64,000 nucleotides of DNA, from the NCBI RefSeq assembly GCF_039555755.1, contig NZ_CP154631.1, forward strand, positions 3,844,001 through 3,908,000, given 5' to 3'. This stretch comes from Pseudomonas sediminis (GTDB lineage: Bacteria; Pseudomonadota; Gammaproteobacteria; Pseudomonadales; Pseudomonadaceae). The notes below the pieces were generated by a model. It searched no databases, had not been told where the DNA came from, and saw only the letters and a list, made by a program, of their open reading frames with translations. The first letter of the stretch is position 1; every line of letters starts with the position of its first letter. The position numbers and the translations under genes are program-made. This document shows, one piece after another, positions 10,676 through 17,995 of this stretch.

Positions 10676-12085
10676 ATGGCCCGCACCTTTTATGACGAGA
10701 TGTACGACGCGAGCGGCGCTGTCCGCCCGCATTACCGCGAATTTGCCCGCTGGTTGGCAGAGACGCCGGACGATCTGCTGGCTCAGCGCCGACGAGAAGC
10801 CGACCTGTTGTTCCACCGCGCCGGTATCACCTTCACCCTCTACGGGGATGACCAGGGCACCGAGCGACTGATCCCCTTCGACATCATCCCGCGCGCCATC
10901 CCCGCTAGCGAATGGCGTATCGTCGAACGCGGCTGCATCCAGCGAGTGCAGGCGCTCAACCTGTTCCTCGCCGACCTTTACCACGACCAGCGCATCATCA
11001 AGGCGGGGATCATCCCGGCCGAGCAGGTGCTGGCCAACGAGGGTTACCAGATGGCCATGCAGGGCCTCGACCTGCATCGCGACATCTACGCACACATCGC
11101 CGGGGTCGACCTTGTGCGTGACGGCGACGGCAGCTATTACGTGCTGGAAGACAACCTGCGCACGCCCAGCGGTGTGAGCTACATGCTCGAAGACCGCAAG
11201 ATGATGATGCGTTTGTTCCCCGAGCTGTTCGCTGCGCAACGCGTGGCGCCGGTGGACCACTACCCGAACCTGCTGCTCGATGCGCTGAAGAGCTCCAGCC
11301 CGCTGGACAACCCCACGGTCGTGGTATTGACCCCCGGGCGCTTCAACAGCGCCTACTTCGAACACGCGTTCCTCGCCCGTGAAATGGGCGTGGAGCTGGT
11401 GGAAGGCGCTGACCTGTTCGTCCGTGACGACAAGGTCTACATGCGCACTACCGCCGGTGCGCGACAGGTGGACGTGATCTATCGCCGCCTTGACGACGCC
11501 TTCCTCGATCCGTTGGCTTTCAACCCCGACTCGATGCTCGGTGTCGCAGGGCTGCTCTCGGCCTATCGCTCACGCAACGTGGTGCTGGCCAACGCCATCG
11601 GCACTGGCGTGGCCGACGACAAGTCGGTCTACCCCTACGTCGGTGACATGATCCGCTTCTATCTGGACGAGGAGCCGATCCTCAAGAACGTGCCAACCTG
11701 GCAGTGTCGCAAACCGGAAGAACTGTCCCACGTGTTGGCCAATCTGTCCGAGCTGGTGGTCAAGGAAACCCAGGGCTCCGGCGGCTACGGCATGCTGGTC
11801 GGCCCGGCGGCGAGCAAGGCCGAGATCGAGAACTTCCGCGCGCGCCTGATCGCCAAGCCGGAGGCTTACATCGCTCAGCCGACGCTGTGCTTGTCGACCT
11901 GCCCGACCTTCGTCGAGCGCGGCATCGCACCGCGCCATATCGACCTGCGTCCGTTCGTTCTGACCGGTCGCGAAACCCGCCTGGTGCCTGGCGGTCTGAC
12001 GCGTGTGGCACTGCGCGAAGGCTCGCTGGTGGTCAATTCGTCGCAAGGCGGCGGGACCAAGGACACCTGGGTGGTGGAGGACTGA
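10676..12085 (+). CDS. Circularly permuted ATP-grasp protein, predicted amide/peptide ligase
   Basis: This 469-residue protein belongs to the circularly permuted ATP-grasp family that co-occurs with alpha-E and transglutaminase-like proteins. The family was predicted by comparative genomics to make a peptide-like or amidated product; the product is unknown. Visible features are MARTFYDEMYD at the start, EDNLRTPSGVSYM (about residues 158-170), VDVIYRRLDDAFLDPL (about 264-279) and a glycine-rich ATP-binding segment GSGGYGMLVGP (about 365-375). It has a strong Shine-Dalgarno AAGGAG 6 bp before ATG. The stop is 2 bp before the alpha-E gene. The sigma-54 promoter upstream suggests control by nitrogen supply. 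Confidence 0.9.
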   Translation: MARTFYDEMYDASGAVRPHYREFARWLAETPDDLLAQRRREADLLFHRAGITFTLYGDDQGTERLIPFDIIPRAIPASEWRIVERGCIQRVQALNLFLADLYHDQRIIKAGIIPAEQVLANEGYQMAMQGLDLHRDIYAHIAGVDLVRDGDGSYYVLEDNLRTPSGVSYMLEDRKMMMRLFPELFAAQRVAPVDHYPNLLLDALKSSSPLDNPTVVVLTPGRFNSAYFEHAFLAREMGVELVEGADLFVRDDKVYMRTTAGARQVDVIYRRLDDAFLDPLAFNPDSMLGVAGLLSAYRSRNVVLANAIGTGVADDKSVYPYVGDMIRFYLDEEPILKNVPTWQCRKPEELSHVLANLSELVVKETQGSGGYGMLVGPAASKAEIENFRARLIAKPEAYIAQPTLCLSTCPTFVERGIAPRHIDLRPFVLTGRETRLVPGGLTRVALREGSLVVNSSQGGGTKDTWVVED

Positions 12086-12087
12086 AT

Positions 12088-13038
12088 ATGCTTTCGAGAA
12101 CCGCCGCCGATCTGTACTGGATGTCGCGCTACCTGGAGCGTGCCGAGAACCTGGCACGCATGCTCGACGTCAGCTATTCGCTGTCGCTGATGCCGCAGGA
12201 CGGCCGTGGTGATGGCCTCGATGAACTGGCCATGCCGCTGCTGATCACCGGCACCCTGGATGATTATCTGGAGCGCCACGGCCCCCTGCATGCCGAGCGC
12301 ATGCTGTATTTCTTCGCCCTCGATGCGAGCAACCCGGGCAGCATCTACTGCTGCCTGCAGGCTGCGCGCAGCAATGCCCATGCGGTACGCGGGCGGATCA
12401 CCGCGGACATGTGGGAGAACATCAACGCCACCTGGCTGGAAATGCGCGGCATCGCCGAACAGGGCCTGGGCCGTTACGGCATCAGCCGTTTCTGCGAGTG
12501 GGTCAAGGAGCGTTCGCACCTGTTTCGTGGCGCGACCTTCGGCACCATTATGCGCGGCGAGGCCTATCGCTTCATCCGCCTCGGCACCTTCATCGAGCGT
12601 GCCGACAACACCCTGCGCCTGCTCGACGCGCGCTACGAAATGCTCGGTGAGGAGATCGACGAGCTGGAGGAGCGCACCGCGCGCAGCTACTACCAGTGGA
12701 GCGCACTGTTGCGTGCGCTGTCCTCGTTCGAGGCATTCGCGGAGATCTACCGGGGCTCGCCTCGTACGCGCAAGGTCGCGGAGTTGCTGCTGCTGCGCCC
12801 GGAAGTGCCGCGTTCGCTGCGCGCCTGCATGGAAGAACTCAATCTGATGCTCGCCGGCCTGCCCGGCGAGAACGGTCGCCCGGCACAGCGTCTGGCCGCC
12901 GAGCTGGGTGCTCGCCTGCGTTACACCAGCATCGACGAAGTGCTGGATGAAGGCCTGCACGCCTGGCTCACCGACTTCATCCTGCTGGTGCGCCAGTTGG
13001 GCAACACCATCCATACGTCCTATCTGGAGGTCGCATGA
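12088..13038 (+). CDS. Alpha-E domain protein (DUF403)
   Basis: This 316-residue, mostly helical protein is of the alpha-E family, starting MLSRTAADLYWMSRYLERAE, the usual family beginning. No catalytic residues are assigned; it is thought to act with the ATP-grasp partner, perhaps as a substrate carrier or second ligase subunit (inference from conserved gene linkage). I chose ATG 12088, 2 bp past the previous stop; a longer frame inside the ATP-grasp gene is not coding. It overlaps the transglutaminase gene by 4 bp (ATGA), so translation is coupled. Confidence 0.9.
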   Translation: MLSRTAADLYWMSRYLERAENLARMLDVSYSLSLMPQDGRGDGLDELAMPLLITGTLDDYLERHGPLHAERMLYFFALDASNPGSIYCCLQAARSNAHAVRGRITADMWENINATWLEMRGIAEQGLGRYGISRFCEWVKERSHLFRGATFGTIMRGEAYRFIRLGTFIERADNTLRLLDARYEMLGEEIDELEERTARSYYQWSALLRALSSFEAFAEIYRGSPRTRKVAELLLLRPEVPRSLRACMEELNLMLAGLPGENGRPAQRLAAELGARLRYTSIDEVLDEGLHAWLTDFILLVRQLGNTIHTSYLEVA

Positions 13039-13832
13039 GACTCTCGATCAGCCATGACACCACCTACCGTTACGATGATCAGGTGCGCGCGAGCATCCAG
13101 TACCTGCGCCTGACCCCGCACGACAGCGAGCGCCAGCAGGTGCTCAGCTGGCAACTCGACCTGCCGCGCCCGGTGCATGCCCAGCTCGACCCTTATGGCA
13201 ACATCCTGCACGTGCTGACCCTGGATGAGCCGCACGAGTCCATCGTCATCGGCGCCCGTGGCCAGGTCGATATCGACGAAACCTGCGAGGCCGAGCACGA
13301 GCGCCAGTCAGCGCTGCCGTTTCTGCGCTTCACACGCCTGACCCAGGCTGACGATGCCATCCGCGAGTTCGCCAGGCAGCAGAGCAGGGCCCGCACGGAT
13401 CGGACCGGGCTGATCGACCTGATGCATGCGCTCAACGCCCATATCGCCTACCAGCCTGGCGCCACCGAAGTGGACACCAGCGCTGCCGAGGCATTCGCCG
13501 GTCGGCGTGGCGTCTGTCAGGATCACACCCATGCCTTTCTCGCCTGCGCGCGCAGCCTGGGTGTGCCGGCGCGCTATGTATCGGGTTACCTCTATACCGA
13601 TGACGCCGAGCACCTGGCCAGTCATGCCTGGGCCGAAGCCTGGCTGGGTGACGCCTGGTACAGCTTCGATGTGACCAACTGCCTGGCGCGCCCGGAGCGA
13701 CATCTGAAGCTGGCAGTCGGCCTGGATTACCTCGATGCCTGCCCGGTACGTGGCATGCGCCGCGGTGGCGGTTGCGAGCAAATGCATGCGCAGGTGCAGG
13801 TGGCGCCACTGCTGCAGGTGCGTCAGCAGTGA
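13035..13832 (+). CDS. Transglutaminase-like cysteine protease family protein
   Basis: This 265-residue protein has a bacterial transglutaminase N-terminal beta domain (residues 1-80) and a transglutaminase/protease core. Its catalytic triad is visible as Cys in RRGVCQDHTH, His in SHAWAEAWL and Asp in SFDVTN. It has no signal peptide, so it acts in the cytoplasm. In this gene set it is expected to cleave or trim the product of the ATP-grasp/alpha-E pair, or to cross-link it. It is the last gene of the operon; 25 bp downstream is a GC hairpin and then a dispersed palindrome. Confidence 0.9.
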   Translation: MRLSISHDTTYRYDDQVRASIQYLRLTPHDSERQQVLSWQLDLPRPVHAQLDPYGNILHVLTLDEPHESIVIGARGQVDIDETCEAEHERQSALPFLRFTRLTQADDAIREFARQQSRARTDRTGLIDLMHALNAHIAYQPGATEVDTSAAEAFAGRRGVCQDHTHAFLACARSLGVPARYVSGYLYTDDAEHLASHAWAEAWLGDAWYSFDVTNCLARPERHLKLAVGLDYLDACPVRGMRRGGGCEQMHAQVQVAPLLQVRQQ

Positions 13833-13857
13833 TGCGCCAATAGGCACTCGTGACATA

Positions 13858-13874
13858 GGGGCGCCGCGCGCCCC
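13858..13874. terminator. GC hairpin between convergent genes
   Basis: GGGGCGC, loop CGC, GCGCCCC form a 7-bp stem 25 bp after the transglutaminase stop. No U tract follows on either strand, so its terminator role is uncertain. Confidence 0.35.
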
Positions 13875-13892
13875 AGACTGACGGCCTTCCGT

Positions 13893-13953
13893 GGGGTGCG
13901 CCATGCGCACCTCGGTTTACCCCGCCAAAATCCCGGTGCGCACGGCGCACCCT
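13893..13953. repeat. Dispersed palindromic repeat, family A (GTGCGC type)
   Basis: The left arm GGTGCGCCATGCGCACC and right arm GGTGCGCACGGCGCACC are inverted copies with one mismatch, flanking a short centre. A related element lies at 20150-20225. The type is familiar from Pseudomonas intergenic regions. Here it separates two convergent genes. Confidence 0.6.
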
Positions 13954-13965
13954 TCCCTAATCGTT

Positions 13966-14772
13966 CTACGGGCTCGTGTCGCTCTTGCGCTGGGCCATGT
14001 GCCGCAGGTAGGCGATCAAGCGCTGCAGTTCGGCAGGTGGCAGTACCTGCTCGCTGAAGCCGGGCATACGCCCCTGCGGCCAGCGCCGCAAGCTCTGTGG
14101 GTCGCGGATGTAGCGCTGTAGAAAATCGCCTGTGAAATATTCGGTCGGGTTGTGCGGAATGTTCAGGTCCGGGCCGAACTCGGAATCACCCGCGCCATTG
14201 AGGCGATGACAGGCCATGCAGTTCTTCTGGTAGACGGCGAAACCGGCCTGCACCTCAGCATTGGCATCCGTCGCCGGGAGCAGGGCAGGGAAGCGCTGTT
14301 CGACAGCGGCCAGCTGACGAATCCGGGCGACCTGAAAGGGCCACTGCTCGGGGCCGATCTGGCTGGCAGAAGGATCGGTCCAGACCAGGTAGAAAGGTCC
14401 TGCGCTGGGTTTGCCCTGTGCCAGCGGCGGCCAGGGATGCTCGGGATCTTCGATGGCCAGCCAGGCTTTTGCTCCTTCCCTGGCCAACAGAATCGAGGCT
14501 GGCAGTTCTGCGGCAAAACCGTCGAGCGCCACGGCCTGGAGATGGTCGCCGGGCTCGATACCCTCCAGCAGCGCACTGACCGGCACGGCGCTGTAGTGCA
14601 TGGTGCGCTTGTAGCTGACGTCATCGATGATCTCGATATCGCGAGCTTGCGGGTGCTCGAGCAGTTCGCTGCTGCTCCAGGCGCGTCGGCCATCGTTGAG
14701 TTGCACCTCGAACTCGGCCGCCTGGGCCACGCCGCTCAGGATGACCAAAGTCAGCAGCAGGGCAGCTCTCAT
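13966..14772 (-). CDS. Secreted c-type cytochrome with N-terminal molybdopterin-oxidoreductase-like domain
   Basis: This 268-residue exported protein has a signal peptide (residues 1-18, cleaved after AQA). A domain at about 19-150 looks like the substrate-side fold found in SoxC/YedY-type relatives, without a recognisable cofactor Cys. A mono-heme cytochrome c domain follows, with CMACH at 185-189 and a probable Met ligand in GRMPGFSEQ. It should be periplasmic and redox active. Its ATG overlaps the stop of the upstream rhodanese gene by 4 bp, implying a joint sulfur or electron-transfer role (inference). The exact function is unknown. Confidence 0.75.
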   Translation of the reverse strand: MRAALLLTLVILSGVAQAAEFEVQLNDGRRAWSSSELLEHPQARDIEIIDDVSYKRTMHYSAVPVSALLEGIEPGDHLQAVALDGFAAELPASILLAREGAKAWLAIEDPEHPWPPLAQGKPSAGPFYLVWTDPSASQIGPEQWPFQVARIRQLAAVEQRFPALLPATDANAEVQAGFAVYQKNCMACHRLNGAGDSEFGPDLNIPHNPTEYFTGDFLQRYIRDPQSLRRWPQGRMPGFSEQVLPPAELQRLIAYLRHMAQRKSDTSP

Positions 14773-15128
14773 TCGCGATGCTCCAGCAGTGGTCGTAGTT
14801 CGTCATAGGCACCGGCATTGATCACCTGGCTATAGCCCATTTCCTCGAGGCTTTGCTGGGCGATGGCGGAGCGGCGACCGCTGCGGCAGTAGAGCACCAG
14901 GGGGCGATCTTTGTCCGGGGCGACACTGGCGATCTGGGCGGCGATATCTTCATGGCCGATACGGATGGCGCCGGGCAGTGCACCTTCTGCGAACTCTTCG
15001 GCGCTACGCACGTCGATCAGCAGGCTGTCGCTGCGCTGCAAGGCGGAGATGGCGGCGGCCTGATCGATTTCACCGGCATGGGCAGTGAGCAGAGCGAACA
15101 GGCTGGTGAGCAGGAGAATCAGGCGCAT
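14769..15128 (-). CDS. Periplasmic rhodanese-like domain protein
   Basis: This 119-residue protein has a signal peptide ending at AHA (residues 1-18) and one rhodanese domain. The active-site loop CRSGRRS carries the persulfide-forming Cys. Rhodaneses move sulfane sulfur; periplasmic single-domain forms often pair with redox proteins. I chose ATG 15128; the longer in-frame extension crosses the promoter region. It is the first gene of a two-gene operon with the cytochrome and is divergent from the AEC transporter. Confidence 0.85.
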   Translation of the reverse strand: MRLILLLTSLFALLTAHAGEIDQAAAISALQRSDSLLIDVRSAEEFAEGALPGAIRIGHEDIAAQIASVAPDKDRPLVLYCRSGRRSAIAQQSLEEMGYSQVINAGAYDELRPLLEHRE

Positions 15129-15222
15129 GGCAGACCCCAGAGCGGATTGATAGGACCCGGCATCATTGCCCGAGCCTTTTGTGCAGTCTAGGATGCCTCG
15201 CTCGACGTGACGGGGGTAGTAG

Positions 15223-16110
15223 ATGTTAGCCGAGTTGTTCGCCGTTCTGGCTCCGGTACTGATTGCGGCAGGCATCGGCTACGGCTGGGTGCGCAGCGGT
15301 CACCAGTACCCCACTGATTTCATCGCGCGCCTGGTGCTAAATGTCGGTACGCCTTGCCTGGTGCTGTCTACCCTGAGCCGAGCCGAACTGGATGTGGGGG
15401 CCTTCTCGCAGATGGCCCTGGCCTGCGTGCTGGTGACCTCATGCATGGGGCTGGTCGGCTGGCTGCTGAGTCGCCTGTTCGGCCTGGACTGGAAAGTGCT
15501 GGTACCGGCCTACCTGTTCCCGAACTCGGGCAACATGGGCCTGCCCATGGCCCTGTTCGCCTTCGGTGAGCCTGGCCTGGCATTGGCGGTGGCGTTTTTC
15601 CTGGTGCTGTCGGTGGGGCATTTCAGCATCGGCATGCTGCTCTCCGGAGCCGCGGCTTCAGTCAAGGGACTGTTGTTAAACCCGATAATGATCAGCCTGG
15701 CGCTGGTGTTGCCAGTACTGTTTCTCGATGTTGAATTGCCGCGCTGGCTGGCCAATACCGTCGACCTGTTGGGCGGCATGACCATCCCGCTGATGCTGAT
15801 CACGCTGGGTGTGTCACTGGCCAGTATCCGCGTGCAGCACCTGGGTAACGGCCTGGTGCTGGGGTTGCTGCGCATTCTTTGTGGCGCGGCGCTGGGCTGG
15901 ATCATCGGCTGGGCAATCGACTTGCAGCCCTTGGCGCACGCGGTGCTGGTGCTGCAATCGTCGATGCCAGTGGCGGTGTTCAATTACCTGTTCGCGGTGC
16001 GCGCAGGCCGTTCACCTGAGCAAGTCGCGAGTCTGGTGCTGTGCTCGACACTGCTGGCCTTCGTGCTGATTCCACTGCTGCTGGCGTGGTGGATACCCGC
16101 ACTGCGCTGA
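15223..16110 (+). CDS. AEC family (auxin efflux carrier-type) transporter
   Basis: This 295-residue integral membrane protein has about 10 helices throughout. It belongs to the AEC/membrane transport protein family, with the Gly/Asn-rich segment PNSGNMGLPMALFAFGEPG near residues 103-121, typical of the first repeat end. Substrates of bacterial members include malate, malonate and other organic acids, and cannot be told here. It is expressed alone, divergent from the rhodanese-cytochrome pair; the 94-bp gap holds both promoters. Confidence 0.85.
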   Translation: MLAELFAVLAPVLIAAGIGYGWVRSGHQYPTDFIARLVLNVGTPCLVLSTLSRAELDVGAFSQMALACVLVTSCMGLVGWLLSRLFGLDWKVLVPAYLFPNSGNMGLPMALFAFGEPGLALAVAFFLVLSVGHFSIGMLLSGAAASVKGLLLNPIMISLALVLPVLFLDVELPRWLANTVDLLGGMTIPLMLITLGVSLASIRVQHLGNGLVLGLLRILCGAALGWIIGWAIDLQPLAHAVLVLQSSMPVAVFNYLFAVRAGRSPEQVASLVLCSTLLAFVLIPLLLAWWIPALR

Positions 16111-16150
16111 GCGCGCTACGGCGTCTGCGCAGTTGCGGGGACAGTGGGGA

Positions 16151-16246
16151 TCAACTGACCAGACGGGTCAGATTGGGAAGGATCAGGATGACCGCTGTGG
16201 CGAAAAGGATGACGCCAGCCTGGCGGTATTTCGGCTGTTTGAACAT
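16151..16246 (-). CDS. Small membrane protein of 31 residues
   Basis: This short frame reads MFKQPKYRQAG followed by a hydrophobic helix (residues 11-24), the helix end NLTRLVS and TGA. It has a positive N-terminus and one transmembrane segment, the usual shape of bacterial small membrane proteins. A purine stretch, AAAAGG, lies about 10 bp before the ATG. It ends 40 bp from the AEC transporter stop in convergent orientation. I recall similar short proteins in other pseudomonads but cannot verify this. The function is unknown. Confidence 0.5.
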   Translation of the reverse strand: MFKQPKYRQAGVILFATAVILILPNLTRLVS

Positions 16247-16699
16247 GGCCGTATGCCTTTTGTTGTTATGGGTGGCGTTGGATGCCTGTGGTACTGCCTG
16301 ACAGGTCGCTGCGTCACGCCTGGGCGTTGTTCTGACTCACCGCCCCGGCATGACCCGGCGGCGGCTCCCTGCGCCGCTTTGTGCAAGGGCGCATGTGTAA
16401 CTCTAGGGTTGGTGTCACAACTTCCTTAGATGACTTGGTTTCTAGCCGAGGCCTGTTAAAACGTTCGAGCTATGTGCGCCTTCGCAGGACATGCCGCAGG
16501 CCTTGAGACAGAGCGCTTGCTTGCTGAGGCCACTGCCAACCCGGCAACCGACCGTTCGTCTGAGCTCAGTGGTCAATAGCGCTGAGCGCTTCGGTCATTG
16601 AGCCATCGCGTCTCGGCGCTATGGTAAGCAGGCTCAATAAGAACAGGTGTGGCCGGAACGTGATGTTCCGCCAGCGCCGTAATAGTCTCCGAGGACGCC
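16247..16699. other. Long intergenic region upstream of the thiolase gene
   Basis: About 450 bp without a supported gene. It should contain the promoter of the beta-oxidation operon. A perfect inverted repeat CGGAAC-GTGAT-GTTCCG at 16654-16670, 30 bp before the thiolase ATG, is well placed for a repressor operator but matches no site I know. A short GC-rich palindromic stretch around 16340-16385 may be a terminator for leftward transcripts. Confidence 0.35.
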
Positions 16700-17905
16700 A
16701 TGACCGAAGCATATATTTTCGACGCGGTGCGCACGCCCCGTGGCAAGGGCAAGAAGGACGGCGCGCTTTACAGCGTCAAGCCTGTTCAACTGGTTGCCGG
16801 CCTGCTGAACGCCCTGCAAGTGCGCAATGATCTGGACACCAGTCAGGTGGATGACATCGTCCTCGGTTGCGTGACGCCGGTGGGCGATCAGGGTGCCGAT
16901 ATCGCCAAGACCGCTGCCATGGTCGCGGACTGGGACGTCAGCGTGGCAGGTGTGCAGCTCAATCGCTTCTGTGCGTCTGGGTTGGAGGCGGTGAACCTGG
17001 GGGCGATGAAGGTGCGCTCCGGCTTCGAGGATCTGGTGGTGGTCGGTGGCGTGGAGTCCATGTCGCGCATTCCCATGGGTTCCGACGGCGGTGCCTGGGT
17101 GATGGACCCGGAAACCAACATCCACAGCAATTTCGTGCCGCAGGGTATCGGCGCCGACCTGATCGCCACCCTGGAAGGCTTCAGTCGCGCCGATGTCGAC
17201 GCCTTCGCCCTGCGTTCGCAGCAGAAGGCAGCGCGTGCCAGCAGCAATGGGTCGTTCGCCAAGTCGCTGGTGCCGGTCGCCGATCAGAACGGCATCGTGC
17301 TGCTCGACCATGACGAGTTCATTCGTGGCGATTCGACTCTGGAAGGCCTCGGCAAGCTCAAGCCGAGCTTCGAGATGATGGGGCAGATGGGCTTCGACTC
17401 CACCGCGCTGCGCGTCTACAGCCATGTCGAGCGTATCGAGCACGTGCACACGCCCGGCAACAGCTCGGGCATCGTCGATGGTGCGGCGCTGATGCTGATC
17501 GGCTCCGAGGCCAAGGGAAAGGAGCTGGGCCTGAAGCCACGCGCGCGCATCGTCGCGGCGGCGGTGACCAGCACTGACCCGACCATCATGCTCACCGGCC
17601 CAGCACCGGCCACGCGCAAGGCGCTGGCCAAGGCGGGGCTGTCCATCGACGACATCGACCTGTTCGAGGTCAATGAGGCCTTCGCCTCGGTGGTGATGAA
17701 GTTCATGAAGGACATGGGCGTGAGCGAGGACAAGGTCAACGTCAATGGTGGCTCCATCGCCATGGGCCATCCGCTCGGCGCCACTGGTTGCGCCATTCTC
17801 GGCACGCTGCTCGACGAGCTGGAGAAGCGCCAGCTGCGCTACGGCCTGGCCACATTGTGCGTCGGCGGCGGCATGGGTATCGCCACCATCATCGAACGAG
17901 TCTGA
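16700..17905 (+). CDS. Acetyl-CoA C-acyltransferase (thiolase), FadA-like
   Basis: This 401-residue thiolase catalyses the last step of fatty-acid beta-oxidation, cleaving 3-ketoacyl-CoA with CoA. The acylated Cys lies in [11 protein letters not shown] (Cys91), followed by NEAFASV, the catalytic His in [14 protein letters not shown], and the second Cys in LCVGGGMG near the C-terminus. The start at ATG 16700 is preceded by GAGG. The next gene encodes the matching hydratase/dehydrogenase, so the two form a beta-oxidation pair, probably like P. aeruginosa PA1736-PA1737 (recalled). The gene order thiolase-first differs from classic fadBA. Confidence 0.93.
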   Translation: MTEAYIFDAVRTPRGKGKKDGALYSVKPVQLVAGLLNALQVRNDLDTSQVDDIVLGCVTPVGDQGADIAKTAAMVADWDVSVAGVQLNRFCASGLEAVNLGAMKVRSGFEDLVVVGGVESMSRIPMGSDGGAWVMDPETNIHSNFVPQGIGADLIATLEGFSRADVDAFALRSQQKAARASSNGSFAKSLVPVADQNGIVLLDHDEFIRGDSTLEGLGKLKPSFEMMGQMGFDSTALRVYSHVERIEHVHTPGNSSGIVDGAALMLIGSEAKGKELGLKPRARIVAAAVTSTDPTIMLTGPAPATRKALAKAGLSIDDIDLFEVNEAFASVVMKFMKDMGVSEDKVNVNGGSIAMGHPLGATGCAILGTLLDELEKRQLRYGLATLCVGGGMGIATIIERV

Positions 17906-17908
17906 CCG

Positions 17909-17961
17909 GTAGGGCGGGTGAAACCCGCCATTCGTATGTTGGCGGGTTGCACCCGCCCTAC
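17909..17961. repeat. Dispersed palindromic repeat, family B (GTAGGGCGGGTG type)
   Basis: GTAGGGCGGGTGAAACCCGCC is followed, after a 9-bp centre, by an inverted copy ending ACCCGCCCTAC. The 22-bp arms are nearly perfect. A second copy lies at 32172-32224. Here it sits in the 90-bp gap between two genes of one operon, where the transcript would form a long hairpin. Confidence 0.75.
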
Positions 17962-17995
17962 GCAGCTCTCGCAGTTTTGGGAAGAGAATATAAAA

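Noticed and set aside
16654..16670. CGGAAC-GTGAT-GTTCCG as a known fatty-acid regulator site
   Set aside because: It does not match the PsrA or FadR sites I know, so it is only noted as an unexplained inverted repeat.
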